In this document: positions 1 to 7,239 of the stretch, one piece after another
Numbering within the stretch: position 1 is the first letter of the stretch
Layout: the number at the start of each line of letters is the position of its first letter
NCBI GenBank assembly: GCA_021821305.1
Contig: JAKACP010000001.1
Location: forward strand, 248,001-312,000
DNA: 64,000 nt
Direction: 5' to 3'
From: a bacterium
GTDB taxonomy: Bacteria > Patescibacteria > Paceibacteria > Moranbacterales > UBA1568
Program-made: the position numbers and the translations under genes
Notes under the pieces: model-generated
Databases searched by the model: none
Seen by the model: only the letters and a program-made list of their open reading frames with translations
What the model was told of the DNA's origin: nothing

Positions 1-820
1 GGATGTCTTTGTAAATGGAAGCGCAAGCCCGCCCCGCCGCAGGCGGGTTCGGGTAAACATCCAGCACCATGCCGCCGCCCACCTGATAGGGCGGGAGCGT
101 TTCGAGGATTCCGCGCTTCCCATAGAGGATTCCGACGCCGGTCGGGCCGAACATCTTGTGTCCCGAGAAGGCGAGGAAATCGCAATCCCACTCGCGCACA
201 TCGATCGCGACATGTCCCGCGGCCTGGGCGGCGTCGACGATCGTCAGGATCCCGGGATTGAGGCGCTTCGCCTCCCGGACGAACGCGGCGACCGGGTTGA
301 TCGTCCCGAGAACGTTCGAGACGGCCGGGAACGCGAAGATGCTTGTCTCGGACCCCACATGGTTCCGAAGTATCTCCATGTCGATGGATCCATCTGCGGA
401 GAGGGGAATGACGCGGAGTTCGGCGCCGCGTTCCCGCGCGAGCCGCTCCCAGGGGAGGAAGTTCGAATGATGCTCCATCGCGGTCACGACGATGTTGTCG
501 TCCCGTTTCACGCGATCGGCGAGGACGGAGGCGAGGAGGTTCATCGACTCGGTGGTGCCATGGGTGAAGATGACCTCTTCCGTGTCCGCTCCGATGAAGC
601 GGGCGGTCTTTTCGCGCGTTCCTTCCATCCGCGCCGTCGTCTCTTCGGCGAGCGGATAGAGCCCGCGCCCGACATTGGTCGAGAGCGTCTCGTAGTATCC
701 GGAGACGGCGTCGATCACGGTCTCGGGCTTGAGCGCCGTCGCGGCCGAATCAAGATACGTCAGGTCGGGATGATGACGGAAGATGGGGAAATCGTTCTTC
801 ATGCCCTGGATGTTTTTCAT
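1..820 (-). CDS. sufS: Cysteine desulfurase SufS (C-terminus cut by window edge)
   Basis: PLP-dependent cysteine desulfurase that takes sulfur from cysteine for Fe-S cluster assembly. About 273 residues are visible. The SGHKMFGPTG motif carries the Schiff-base lysine (about K222), HHSN lies near residue 117 and VDAAQAAGH near 195, as in group II NifS/SufS enzymes. The start codon overlaps the sufD stop in an ATGA arrangement, so the ATG at 820 is preferred over the one at 802. It is the last visible gene of rrf2-sufCBDS. After GGGMVLDV, where the family continues directly toward a FEAGT motif, a Pro/Ala-rich stretch is encoded by a GC palindrome (33-47) and looks like an insertion. Confidence 0.95.
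   Translation of the reverse strand, partial: MKNIQGMKNDFPIFRHHPDLTYLDSAATALKPETVIDAVSGYYETLSTNVGRGLYPLAEETTARMEGTREKTARFIGADTEEVIFTHGTTESMNLLASVLADRVKRDDNIVVTAMEHHSNFLPWERLARERGAELRVIPLSADGSIDMEILRNHVGSETSIFAFPAVSNVLGTINPVAAFVREAKRLNPGILTIVDAAQAAGHVAIDVREWDCDFLAFSGHKMFGPTGVGILYGKRGILETLPPYQVGGGMVLDVYPNPPAAGRACASIYKDI
33..47. repeat. GC-rich mini-palindrome inside sufS
   Basis: CCCGCC-GCA-GGCGGG is a perfect 6-bp inverted repeat with a 3-nt centre. It lies inside the sufS reading frame and encodes part of a PNPPAAGRA stretch that interrupts an otherwise conserved region. It looks like an in-frame palindromic insertion. Confidence 0.5.
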
Positions 821-1410
821 ATGGTGATGAGAGGATCCCTCTCGTATTTCGCGAGCTCCGGAAACGTCCCGTACCGTCCGATTTCCTCGAACAGGGATTT
901 CCTGAATCCGTCGGCCAACAGGCGCTCGGCCTGCTTGCCGTCGAGTCCCCTCGTCTTCATGTAGAGGATCGCCTCCTCGGAGAGGGTCCCGGTCGTCGAG
1001 GCGTGCTCGCAGGCGACATCGTTCGTCAGTATCTCGAGCGAGGGGATCGAGACGGCCGACGCCGATTCGGAGAGGAGGAGGTTCCGGTTCTCCTGTTTCG
1101 CGTCGGATCCGTCCGCGCCCTTGTCGATGCGGATGAGCCCTCCGTAGGAGAGCGAGGACGCGTCCGAAAGCAGACTCTTCACCAGCGCGGAGGATGTCGT
1201 GTCCGGAGCCTTGTGGTGCTGGAGGATGTCGAGCGAGAACTGTCCGTTTCCGGCCCCTTCGAAGAGCGCGAATATGCGCGCTTCCGCGCCTCTCCCGGCG
1301 AGCACGAATTCCAGTGTGCCGGAGCGGTTCTTCATGAAGAAAACGGCCTTCTCGTTTTCCCCGAGGACATAGCGGTTTTTCTTCGAGTCGGTGATGTCGA
1401 TGAATCGCAT
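817..1410 (-). CDS. sufD: SufD-like Fe-S scaffold subunit (short)
   Basis: A 197-residue member of the SufB/SufD family. SufD pairs with SufB on the SufC ATPase to build Fe-S clusters. The C-terminal part carries the family signature CEHASTTGTLSEEAILYMKT, the equivalent of H-x-x-x-x-G-x-L-x-x-E-x-L-x-Y-L-x-S-R-G. It is about half the usual SufD length: the N-terminal part is missing and mainly the beta-helix core end remains. It starts 3 nt after the sufB stop and overlaps sufS by 4 nt, so it is translationally coupled. The family is clear. SufD rather than a second SufB is inferred from gene order. Confidence 0.85.
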   Translation of the reverse strand: MRFIDITDSKKNRYVLGENEKAVFFMKNRSGTLEFVLAGRGAEARIFALFEGAGNGQFSLDILQHHKAPDTTSSALVKSLLSDASSLSYGGLIRIDKGADGSDAKQENRNLLLSESASAVSIPSLEILTNDVACEHASTTGTLSEEAILYMKTRGLDGKQAERLLADGFRKSLFEEIGRYGTFPELAKYERDPLITI

Positions 1411-1413
1411 AGG

Positions 1414-2808
1414 TCAGCCGATAGAGCCTTTCATCTCGAGGTCCATGAGCCGGTTGAGCTCGATGGAATATTCGAGCGGGATTTCGCGCGCGACCGGTTC
1501 GATGAAGCCGTTGACGAGGAGCCCCTCGGCGTCATCTTCCGATATCCCGCGGGAGGCGAGGTAGAAGAGCTTGTCGAGCGAGAGCTTCTCGACGCGCGCC
1601 TCGTGCTCGATACGGGCGTCCTTGGATCGGATCCGCATCGTCGGGTACGTGTCGGAACGGGATTGCGGGTCGAGGAGGAGCGCATCGCAGACCACCGAGG
1701 AAGAGGCCCGCTTGGCTCCGGGGGCGACATGGACGAGTCCGCGATAGGATGTCCGACCGCCGTCCTTGGAGATGGATTTCGACACGATGCGCGACGAAGT
1801 GTCGCTCGCGAGGTGGACCATCTTCGCGCCGGCGTCCTGATGCTGGTCCTTACCGGCGAACGCGATCGAGAGCACCTCGCCGCGGGCGCCCCGGCCCGCG
1901 AGGTAGACGGCCGGGTATTTCATGGTCACGCCGGAGCCGATGTTGCAGTCGATCCATTCCATGATCGCACCTTCTTCGGCGCGGGCGCGCTTGGTGACGA
2001 GGTTGTAGATGTTCTTGCTCCAGTTCTGGACGGTCGTGTATCGGACGCGCGCGTTCTTGTGGACGAAGATCTCGACGACCGCGGCGTGGAGCGACGCGGA
2101 AGTGTAGATGGGAGCGGTGCATCCTTCGATATAGTGGACCGAAGAGCCCTCCTCGGCGATGATGATGGTGCGCTCGAACTGTCCGAAACGTTCCGCATTG
2201 ATCCGGAAATAGGCCTGGAGCGGGAGGGTCACCTTCACGTTTTTCGGGACATACACGAATGATCCTCCCGACCAGACGGCGGAATTGAGGGCCGCGAACT
2301 TGTTGTCGCCCTGGGGGATGAGGGTGCCGAAATATTTCCGGACCAATGCCGGATACTTCCTGACCGCGGTGTCCATGTCGCAGAAGATCACGCCCTTCTT
2401 CGAGAGTTCCTTCTGGATGCTCTCGTAGACGACTTCCGATTCGTACTGCGCGGAGACGCCGGCGAGGAACTTCTTCTCCGCCTCGGGGACGCCGATCTTG
2501 TCGTAGGTGTCCTTGATTTCCTGAGGGAGGTCGGCCCATGCGTCGGCGTTGCCCTCGGACGCCTTGAGGTAGTAGGTGATGTCCTGGAAGTCTATCTTCG
2601 AGAGATCGGCTCCGAAGCTCGGCACCTTTTTCTTCTTGAACACCTCGAAGCTTTCCAGCCGGTACTTCCGCATCCACGCGGGTTCACCTTTCATGTCGGA
2701 TATTTCCGCCACGATGCGCGCCGAAAGTCCGGGACGGGTCTTTTTGACCGATCGTTCCGGCATCGAAAATCCGTAGCGGTAATCGAAATCGATGGATTCC
2801 TGTTTCAT
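1414..2808 (-). CDS. sufB: Fe-S cluster assembly protein SufB
   Basis: Scaffold component of the SufBCD complex, 464 residues, normal family length. Family features include FVYVPKNVKV, the GCTAPIYTSASLHAAVVEIFV segment region, MEWIDCNIGSGVTMKYPA, and the C-terminal RIEHEARVEKLSLDKLFYL. The ATG at 2808 lies one base after the sufC stop and is preferred. A TTG at 2823 would add five residues and overlap sufC. It is followed 3 nt later by sufD. Confidence 0.96.
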   Translation of the reverse strand: MKQESIDFDYRYGFSMPERSVKKTRPGLSARIVAEISDMKGEPAWMRKYRLESFEVFKKKKVPSFGADLSKIDFQDITYYLKASEGNADAWADLPQEIKDTYDKIGVPEAEKKFLAGVSAQYESEVVYESIQKELSKKGVIFCDMDTAVRKYPALVRKYFGTLIPQGDNKFAALNSAVWSGGSFVYVPKNVKVTLPLQAYFRINAERFGQFERTIIIAEEGSSVHYIEGCTAPIYTSASLHAAVVEIFVHKNARVRYTTVQNWSKNIYNLVTKRARAEEGAIMEWIDCNIGSGVTMKYPAVYLAGRGARGEVLSIAFAGKDQHQDAGAKMVHLASDTSSRIVSKSISKDGGRTSYRGLVHVAPGAKRASSSVVCDALLLDPQSRSDTYPTMRIRSKDARIEHEARVEKLSLDKLFYLASRGISEDDAEGLLVNGFIEPVAREIPLEYSIELNRLMDLEMKGSIG

Positions 2809-2809
2809 G

Positions 2810-3523
2810 TCAGATATTTTCAAATCCCTTCTTCTCTATCTCGGTCGCGAGCACGGAAGTGCCGCTCCGCGCGATCGCTCCCTCGCGCATCACGAAGACG
2901 CGGTCCGGCTTGAGGTACCGGAGTATCCTCGTCGAGTGCGTGATGATGAGGATCGAGCTCTCCTTCGTACGGTGCTTTCCGAGGAACCGGGCGATCTTCC
3001 GGAGCGCGTCGACGTCGGCACCCGAGTCGATCTCGTCGAGGATGAGGAGCTTGGGGGCGAGTATGCCGGCCTGGAGCGCCTCGACCTTCTTCTTCTCGCC
3101 GCCGGAAAATCCGTCGTGGATCGAACGGAAGAGGAGGCTCTCGTCGATGCCGAGCTCCTTGGCGTACGCTTTCGCGCGGGTGCGGAGCGTGAGCGGGTCC
3201 TCTTTTCCTTCGCGGGCGAGGCGGAGGAGATCGAGGACGGAGACGCCGGGCAGGGGAAGCGGATTCTGGAACGAGAGGAATATCCCGAGCTTAGCCCGCT
3301 TTTCCGGGGGAAGATTCTTTATGGATTTTCCCTCGAAGAGGATGTTCCCGTTCCGGCCGACCGTGAAGTTCGGATTGCCGGCTATCGCGTGGGCGAGCGT
3401 CGACTTTCCGGATCCGTTCGGTCCCATGAGCACCGCGATCTCGCCTTTCCGGATGTGGAGGGAGAGGCGTTTCAGTATCGGTTTCGATCCGACTTTCACG
3501 CTGAGGTTGCTGAGTTCGAGCAT
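2810..3523 (-). CDS. sufC: Fe-S assembly ATPase SufC
   Basis: ABC-type soluble ATPase (237 residues) that energises SufB-SufD. It has a Walker A GPNGSGKST near residue 35, a Q-loop SFQNPLPLPG, an ABC signature FSGGEKKKVEALQ, and a Walker B LLILDEIDSGAD as is typical for SufC, followed by the H-loop in IITHSTRIL. The gene starts 4 nt after the rrf2 stop and ends one base before the sufB ATG. Confidence 0.97.
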   Translation of the reverse strand: MLELSNLSVKVGSKPILKRLSLHIRKGEIAVLMGPNGSGKSTLAHAIAGNPNFTVGRNGNILFEGKSIKNLPPEKRAKLGIFLSFQNPLPLPGVSVLDLLRLAREGKEDPLTLRTRAKAYAKELGIDESLLFRSIHDGFSGGEKKKVEALQAGILAPKLLILDEIDSGADVDALRKIARFLGKHRTKESSILIITHSTRILRYLKPDRVFVMREGAIARSGTSVLATEIEKKGFENI

Positions 3524-3527
3524 ATGG

Positions 3528-3929
3528 TTATCGTATCAATGAGTCGAGGGTGATATCCGAGAGGGTTTTTTCTATCTTCTGTTCGAGCACGCGCCAGAGT
3601 TCGTTCGTCTGGCAGTGCGAGGGGATGGAGCATGGGAGGACGCCTTTCGGAGTCGGCGGCGGGCTGATGCGGGGGAAGGGACTGTCGAGCGCGGAAAGCA
3701 CGTTCCAGGCGCTTATCTCATCGGCGCCTCGGGCGAGGGAGTAGCCTCCCTCGACGCCTTTTTTCGCGACGACCACCCCGGATTTCTTCAGTTTCTGAAG
3801 GATTTTCTCGAGAAAGTCCGCCGGCAGATGTTCGGATATCGCCAGATCATGCGCGGATACGGGATTTTTCGACGCGGAGAGGCGTATCGCCGCCCGCATG
3901 CCGTAGTAGGCTTTTTTCGATATCTTCAT
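3528..3929 (-). CDS. Rrf2-family transcriptional regulator of the suf operon
   Basis: A 133-residue winged-helix regulator of the Rrf2/IscR/SufR type. The N-terminal helix-turn-helix includes AHDLAISEHLPADFLEKILQ, and the wing is KKGVEGGYSLAR. A cysteine pair (about C100 and C106, C-x5-C) before TNELW matches two of the three IscR cluster ligands; the first IscR cysteine has no counterpart, so the cluster may be ligated differently. It is the first gene of the suf operon, with a palindromic GGAC-N7-GTCC site at its own promoter, which implies autoregulation by Fe-S status. Confidence 0.92.
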   Translation of the reverse strand: MKISKKAYYGMRAAIRLSASKNPVSAHDLAISEHLPADFLEKILQKLKKSGVVVAKKGVEGGYSLARGADEISAWNVLSALDSPFPRISPPPTPKGVLPCSIPSHCQTNELWRVLEQKIEKTLSDITLDSLIR

Positions 3930-3940
3930 AGTATGAAAGT

Positions 3941-3955
3941 GGACCTATTTAGTCC
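3941..3955. promoter_or_regulatory. IscR/Rrf2-like operator
   Basis: On the - strand the palindrome GGACTAAATAGGTCC lies directly downstream of the -10 box, overlapping the expected transcription start of the rrf2-suf operon. It resembles the GACTAAA/TAGTC core of IscR type-1 sites. Binding by the adjacent Rrf2 protein would block transcription. This assignment is inferred from sequence and position. Confidence 0.65.
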
Positions 3956-3961
3956 GAATTT

Positions 3962-3990
3962 ATGGTACCAAACAGGCACAAACGTGTCAA
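3962..3990 (-). promoter_or_regulatory. Promoter of the rrf2-sufCBDS operon
   Basis: TTGACA (-35), a 17-nt spacer and TACCAT (-10) on the - strand. This gives a start near 3955 and a leader of about 25 nt before the rrf2 ATG at 3929. Confidence 0.75.
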
Positions 3991-4040
3991 TGAGCGCTTC
4001 AAACCCTTGAGTTTTTGCGGAAACTTCTGTACCTTCCTTC

Positions 4041-4232
4041 TAAGAGTCTGTTCAACATCTCACCGCTTTACATATAAAGGAAACCCTCTCGCTTGTCGTC
4101 CAATACTTCAGAATTTCGGCTGCAAATCATTTATCACTCGTCGGCTTATCGCGATAGGCCTTCTTGCGATGCATGATGTTCGCTCGAAATTCTGAAGTAC
4201 TGGCTCGACATGAGATATTGAACAGACTCTTA
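4041..4232 (+). repeat. Long-hairpin repeat element, copy A
   Basis: A 192-bp element bounded by TAAGAGTCTGTTCAA and its inverted partner. A second perfect 15-bp stem (4104-4118 with 4185-4199) encloses a 66-nt apical part containing GCTGCAAAT, CTCGTCGG and TTCGCT, with a further palindromic hairpin in its middle. It shares its architecture and conserved boxes with the copies at 12988 and 59129. The right end reaches the first base of the ATG at 4232. No transposase gene is present. Confidence 0.85.
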
Positions 4233-5209
4233 TGGATATACACATGGGTTTTTGGAAAAAACTGCGAAAACCGTTCCTAGTGCTCGCACCGCTGGACGAT
4301 GTCACGGACGCGGCGTTCCGCCGTATCATCGTGAAATACGGCAGGCCCGATGTCGTCTGGACGGAATTCGTCTCGGCGGACGGGCTCATGCACCCGGAGG
4401 GCAGGAAGGCGATACTTCCCAAACTCTGGTTCGATGAGAGCGAGCGGCCGATCGTCGCGCAGCTTTTTTCGGCGTTTCCGGAAAAGATGCGCGGGGCGGC
4501 GAAGCTGGTGGCCGAGCTCGGGTTCGACGGGATCGACATCAATATGGGCTGTCCGGACAAGGCGATCAACAAGCAGGGAGCGGGTGCGGCCTGCATACGT
4601 GATTTCGGGTTGGCGCAGGATCTCATCCGGAGCGCGAAGGCGGGCATCCATGACGCAGGGAAGGATATTCCCGTTTCCGTGAAGACACGCCTCGGGTTCG
4701 ATACCGATATACTCGAGGAGTGGCTGCCGGCGCTTCTCGAAGCCGGACCGGCCGTCATCACGCTCCATGCCCGGACGAGGAAGGAGATGTCCGATGTGCC
4801 GGCCCACTGGGACCGCGTCGCCCGCGCGGTCGAGATCGCGGCCGGGTCCGGGACGCTCATCATAGGGAACGGCGATGTCCGCGACCTCGCGCATGCGCGC
4901 GTACTCGCCGCCGAAACCGGAGCCGACGGCGTCATGCTGGGGCGCGCCATATTCGGAAATCCGTGGCTTTTCGCCGAGGATGGGGAGGATGTTCCCATGA
5001 CGGAGCGGCTCCGCGTCATGGTCGAACACACGAGGCTCTACGAGGAACTCTTCACCGGAGTGAAAAGCTTCGATCTCATGAGGAAACACTATCATGCCTA
5101 CGCGCACGGGTTCCCGGGTGCGAAGGAACTGCGGATCCGGCTCATGGATTGTCGTGATGCCCGCTCCGTGGAGGAAACGGTGGCCGAGTTTCTTGGCAGG
5201 CATGCCTGA
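4232..5209 (+). CDS. dus: tRNA-dihydrouridine synthase
   Basis: FMN-dependent reductase that makes dihydrouridine in tRNA (325 residues). It shows APLDDVTDAAFR at the start of the TIM barrel, DINMGCPDK with the probable catalytic Cys near 107, VKTRLGF, LHARTR, and the FMN phosphate-binding GNGD and GVMLGRAIFGNPW. The A of the ATG at 4232 is the terminal base of the upstream repeat. An in-frame ATG at 4244 (MGFWKK) is an equally plausible start. No Shine-Dalgarno sequence is visible. It is transcribed divergently from the suf operon. Confidence 0.95.
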   Translation: MDIHMGFWKKLRKPFLVLAPLDDVTDAAFRRIIVKYGRPDVVWTEFVSADGLMHPEGRKAILPKLWFDESERPIVAQLFSAFPEKMRGAAKLVAELGFDGIDINMGCPDKAINKQGAGAACIRDFGLAQDLIRSAKAGIHDAGKDIPVSVKTRLGFDTDILEEWLPALLEAGPAVITLHARTRKEMSDVPAHWDRVARAVEIAAGSGTLIIGNGDVRDLAHARVLAAETGADGVMLGRAIFGNPWLFAEDGEDVPMTERLRVMVEHTRLYEELFTGVKSFDLMRKHYHAYAHGFPGAKELRIRLMDCRDARSVEETVAEFLGRHA

Positions 5210-5229
5210 GTGAGGAGTTTCGTCCCGCG

Positions 5230-5258
5230 TTGACAGTTCCGGAGAAATGAGACAAGAT
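5230..5258 (+). promoter_or_regulatory. Promoter of the 5293 gene
   Basis: TTGACA, a 17-nt spacer and CAAGAT. It lies upstream of a monocistronic gene that has a strong ribosome-binding site and its own terminator. Confidence 0.55.
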
Positions 5259-5292
5259 AGGATTCACGTTTTTCATGAGAGGAGGACTGAAG

Positions 5293-5706
5293 ATGGCAGT
5301 GAAAAGTGACGATGAAGTGTTGGCCGGTCTCGCGAGGCAGGCGCTCAAGACCGCCGAACAGCTCCGGGATCCCAACGATGGTCCGGAAAAAAAGGAGGCC
5401 CTGCGTCTCTCCTGCATAAACCTCAGATCGTTTCTGACGGTGTGGGGGAAATCCAAGTCTCGGCCCCTGGAAGGGAGCCTGCATGATACGGTGTTCCATA
5501 TCATCACCGACGCACAGAGACAGTCCGGCATGCCGAACGCGAGCCGGGAGAAAATGGCCGGGTTCGCGAAGAGGGCCATGCGATTGTGTATCGCTCCCGG
5601 GAGCTGGAACCGCGACATCGCGGTGAAATTCTTTCAGCGGATAGGAGAGATGGCCGGCGCGGAACGCGAAAAATCGCTTCCGTCCCGCGAAGACGCGATC
5701 CACTGA
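5293..5706 (+). CDS. Hypothetical protein, small helical
   Basis: Function not recognised. The protein has 137 residues and is mostly alpha-helical by composition, with no signal peptide or membrane segment. The ATG at 5293 is chosen because an AGGAGG ribosome-binding site lies 7 nt upstream; an ATG at 5275 lies before that site. The gene is a single transcription unit, flanked by a TTGACA promoter and a strong terminator, between dus and mnmA. Confidence 0.75.
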   Translation: MAVKSDDEVLAGLARQALKTAEQLRDPNDGPEKKEALRLSCINLRSFLTVWGKSKSRPLEGSLHDTVFHIITDAQRQSGMPNASREKMAGFAKRAMRLCIAPGSWNRDIAVKFFQRIGEMAGAEREKSLPSREDAIH

Positions 5707-5712
5707 GACGAT

Positions 5713-5745
5713 GCGGGAGGATGATATTCCTCCCGCTCTTTTTTT
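5713..5745 (+). terminator. Rho-independent terminator after the 5293 gene
   Basis: GCGGGAGG and CCTCCCGC form an 8-bp stem followed by TCTTTTTTT. Confidence 0.9.
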
Positions 5746-5789
5746 ACCGTATCATTCCCATTTCCGTGATTTCCTGTTTGAATGGTCGT

Positions 5790-6842
5790 ATGAAGATAGC
5801 GATGCTCATATCCGGCGGAGTGGACAGTTCCGTATCCTTGCGGCTCCTTAAGGATGCGGGACACGATATCACCGCTTTTTATCTCAAGATCTGGCTCGAG
5901 GACGAACTGTCGTTCCTCGGGGAGTGCCCGTGGGAGGAGGATATCGAATACGTGAGCCGGGTGTGCCGTGAAGCCGGCGTCCCCTTCGAGGTCGTGCCGT
6001 TCCAGAAGGAATACTGGGAACGCGTCGTCTCGTACGTGATCGAGGAGGCACGGCTCGGCCGGACCCCGAATCCCGACGTGTTCTGCAATGCGTGGATCAA
6101 GTTCGGAATCTTCTACGATCGCTTCGGCAAGGATTTCGACAAGGTCGCGACGGGACACTACGCGCAGACGGAGGAACGGGACGGTCTGTCGGTTCTCAAG
6201 AAGTCGCCGGACCCGGTGAAGGATCAGACGTATTTTCTTTCCCGGCTCACGCAGGCACAGCTGTCGAAGGCGCTCTTTCCGATCGGGAAATATCGGAAGG
6301 AGGAAGTCCGCGAGCTCGCGCGGACATACGACCTCCCGAACGCGGAGCGCAAGGACAGCCAGGGGATATGTTTTCTCGGGGCCGTGGCGTTCGATAAGTT
6401 TCTCGAACACTATCTCGGGACGAAGGAGGGCGACATCATGGATATGAAGACCGGAAAAAAAATCGGCAGGCACCGGGGATACTGGTTCCACACGATCGGG
6501 CAGCGCCGCGGGCTGGGCCTCTCCGGCGGACCCTGGTATGTCGCGGGCAAAGACATGGCGTCGAATACCGTGCTCGTCTCCAATGCGTGGCGGAGCGAGG
6601 AGATGGAGCGGAGCGAGTTCGCCGTCTGCGAGCTCAGCTGGATCGCCGGCGTTCCTCCCGAAAAAACGCGCCTCTCCGTGAAGATCCGACACGGAGCGAA
6701 GGAATATCCCTGCGATATCGTCTTCGGGGAAAACGGAGACCTCACGGTGAAGCTCGACGGCTCGGACCGCGGTATCGCGTCGGGGCAGATCGCCGCGTTC
6801 TATGACGGGGATTATTGTCTCGGGAGCGGCATCATCGCGTGA
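5790..6842 (+). CDS. mnmA: tRNA-specific 2-thiouridylase MnmA
   Basis: Adenylates and thiolates U34 of tRNA Lys/Glu/Gln. It has 350 residues when started at the ATG at 5790 (MKIAMLISGG). The PP-loop is SGGVDSS, the nucleophilic Cys is in PNPDVFCNAW (about C99), and the second catalytic Cys is in DSQGICFLG (about C194). TGHYAQ and the GQRRGLGLSGGPWYV segment are also family typical. The sulfur probably comes from the SufS encoded nearby. The reading frame extends upstream, but that part overlaps the preceding gene and terminator and is not needed. Confidence 0.96.
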   Translation: MKIAMLISGGVDSSVSLRLLKDAGHDITAFYLKIWLEDELSFLGECPWEEDIEYVSRVCREAGVPFEVVPFQKEYWERVVSYVIEEARLGRTPNPDVFCNAWIKFGIFYDRFGKDFDKVATGHYAQTEERDGLSVLKKSPDPVKDQTYFLSRLTQAQLSKALFPIGKYRKEEVRELARTYDLPNAERKDSQGICFLGAVAFDKFLEHYLGTKEGDIMDMKTGKKIGRHRGYWFHTIGQRRGLGLSGGPWYVAGKDMASNTVLVSNAWRSEEMERSEFAVCELSWIAGVPPEKTRLSVKIRHGAKEYPCDIVFGENGDLTVKLDGSDRGIASGQIAAFYDGDYCLGSGIIA

Positions 6843-6871
6843 TCCGATATCGACGATCCCGTGATACAATG

Positions 6872-6899
6872 AAAAACCGTCGGAAATGTTTCCGACGGC
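6872..6899 (-). terminator. Rho-independent terminator of the 7172 gene
   Basis: On the - strand a stem of CCGTCGGAAA with TTTCCGACGG is followed by TTTTTC. It lies just after the stop of the small - strand gene and also faces the mnmA 3' end. Confidence 0.85.
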
Positions 6900-6908
6900 C
6901 GATATGCT

Positions 6909-7172
6909 TCAGGGCTGGAGATGGGCATGTTCGAGGAGCTGGAGCTCGGTGGCGCCATCGGTATCCGTGCCGAGGATCCGTACTTTGGCGACGACCTCCG
7001 ATCGTGAGCTGATGGCCTTGCGCAGTTTGTTCGAAAAGACTTCCATGAGATGTTCTCTCGAGAGCTGGTTTCCGGACATCGAGAGCACGTTCCATGACGT
7101 CGCGAGCTCGGAGCCTTTTATGGAAAACAGCCCCGCGGGGGAATAGCTGAGTAATGCGATTCTCTTCGGCAT
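6909..7172 (-). CDS. Hypothetical protein (87 aa)
   Basis: Function not recognised. The translated protein has 87 residues and begins MPKRIALLSYSPAG; no signal peptide or transmembrane segment is visible. The start is supported by a strong AGAGGAGG ribosome-binding site 8-9 nt before the ATG. A TTGACA/TATAAG pair lies upstream and a terminator follows the stop, so it is a monocistronic gene convergent with mnmA and divergent from mutY. Confidence 0.75.
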   Translation of the reverse strand: MPKRIALLSYSPAGLFSIKGSELATSWNVLSMSGNQLSREHLMEVFSNKLRKAISSRSEVVAKVRILGTDTDGATELQLLEHAHLQP

Positions 7173-7212
7173 GATCCGTTCCTCCTCTTGTGAAAAAACG
7201 ATATACCATTTT

Positions 7213-7239
7213 CTTATACCATGCGCACCGCGTTGTCAA
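7213..7239 (-). promoter_or_regulatory. Possible promoter of the 7172 gene
   Basis: TTGACA and TATAAG on the - strand with a 15-nt spacer, shorter than ideal. The site overlaps the mutY start on the other strand. Confidence 0.4.

Noticed and set aside
1003..2262. A 419-codon + strand frame over sufB/sufD
   Set aside because: Opposite strand carries clear SufB and SufD motifs; the + frame is Arg/Glu/Asp/Val biased without motifs.
2808..2823. TTG at 2823 as sufB start
   Set aside because: An ATG at 2808, one base after the sufC stop, gives a normal SufB start and avoids overlap.
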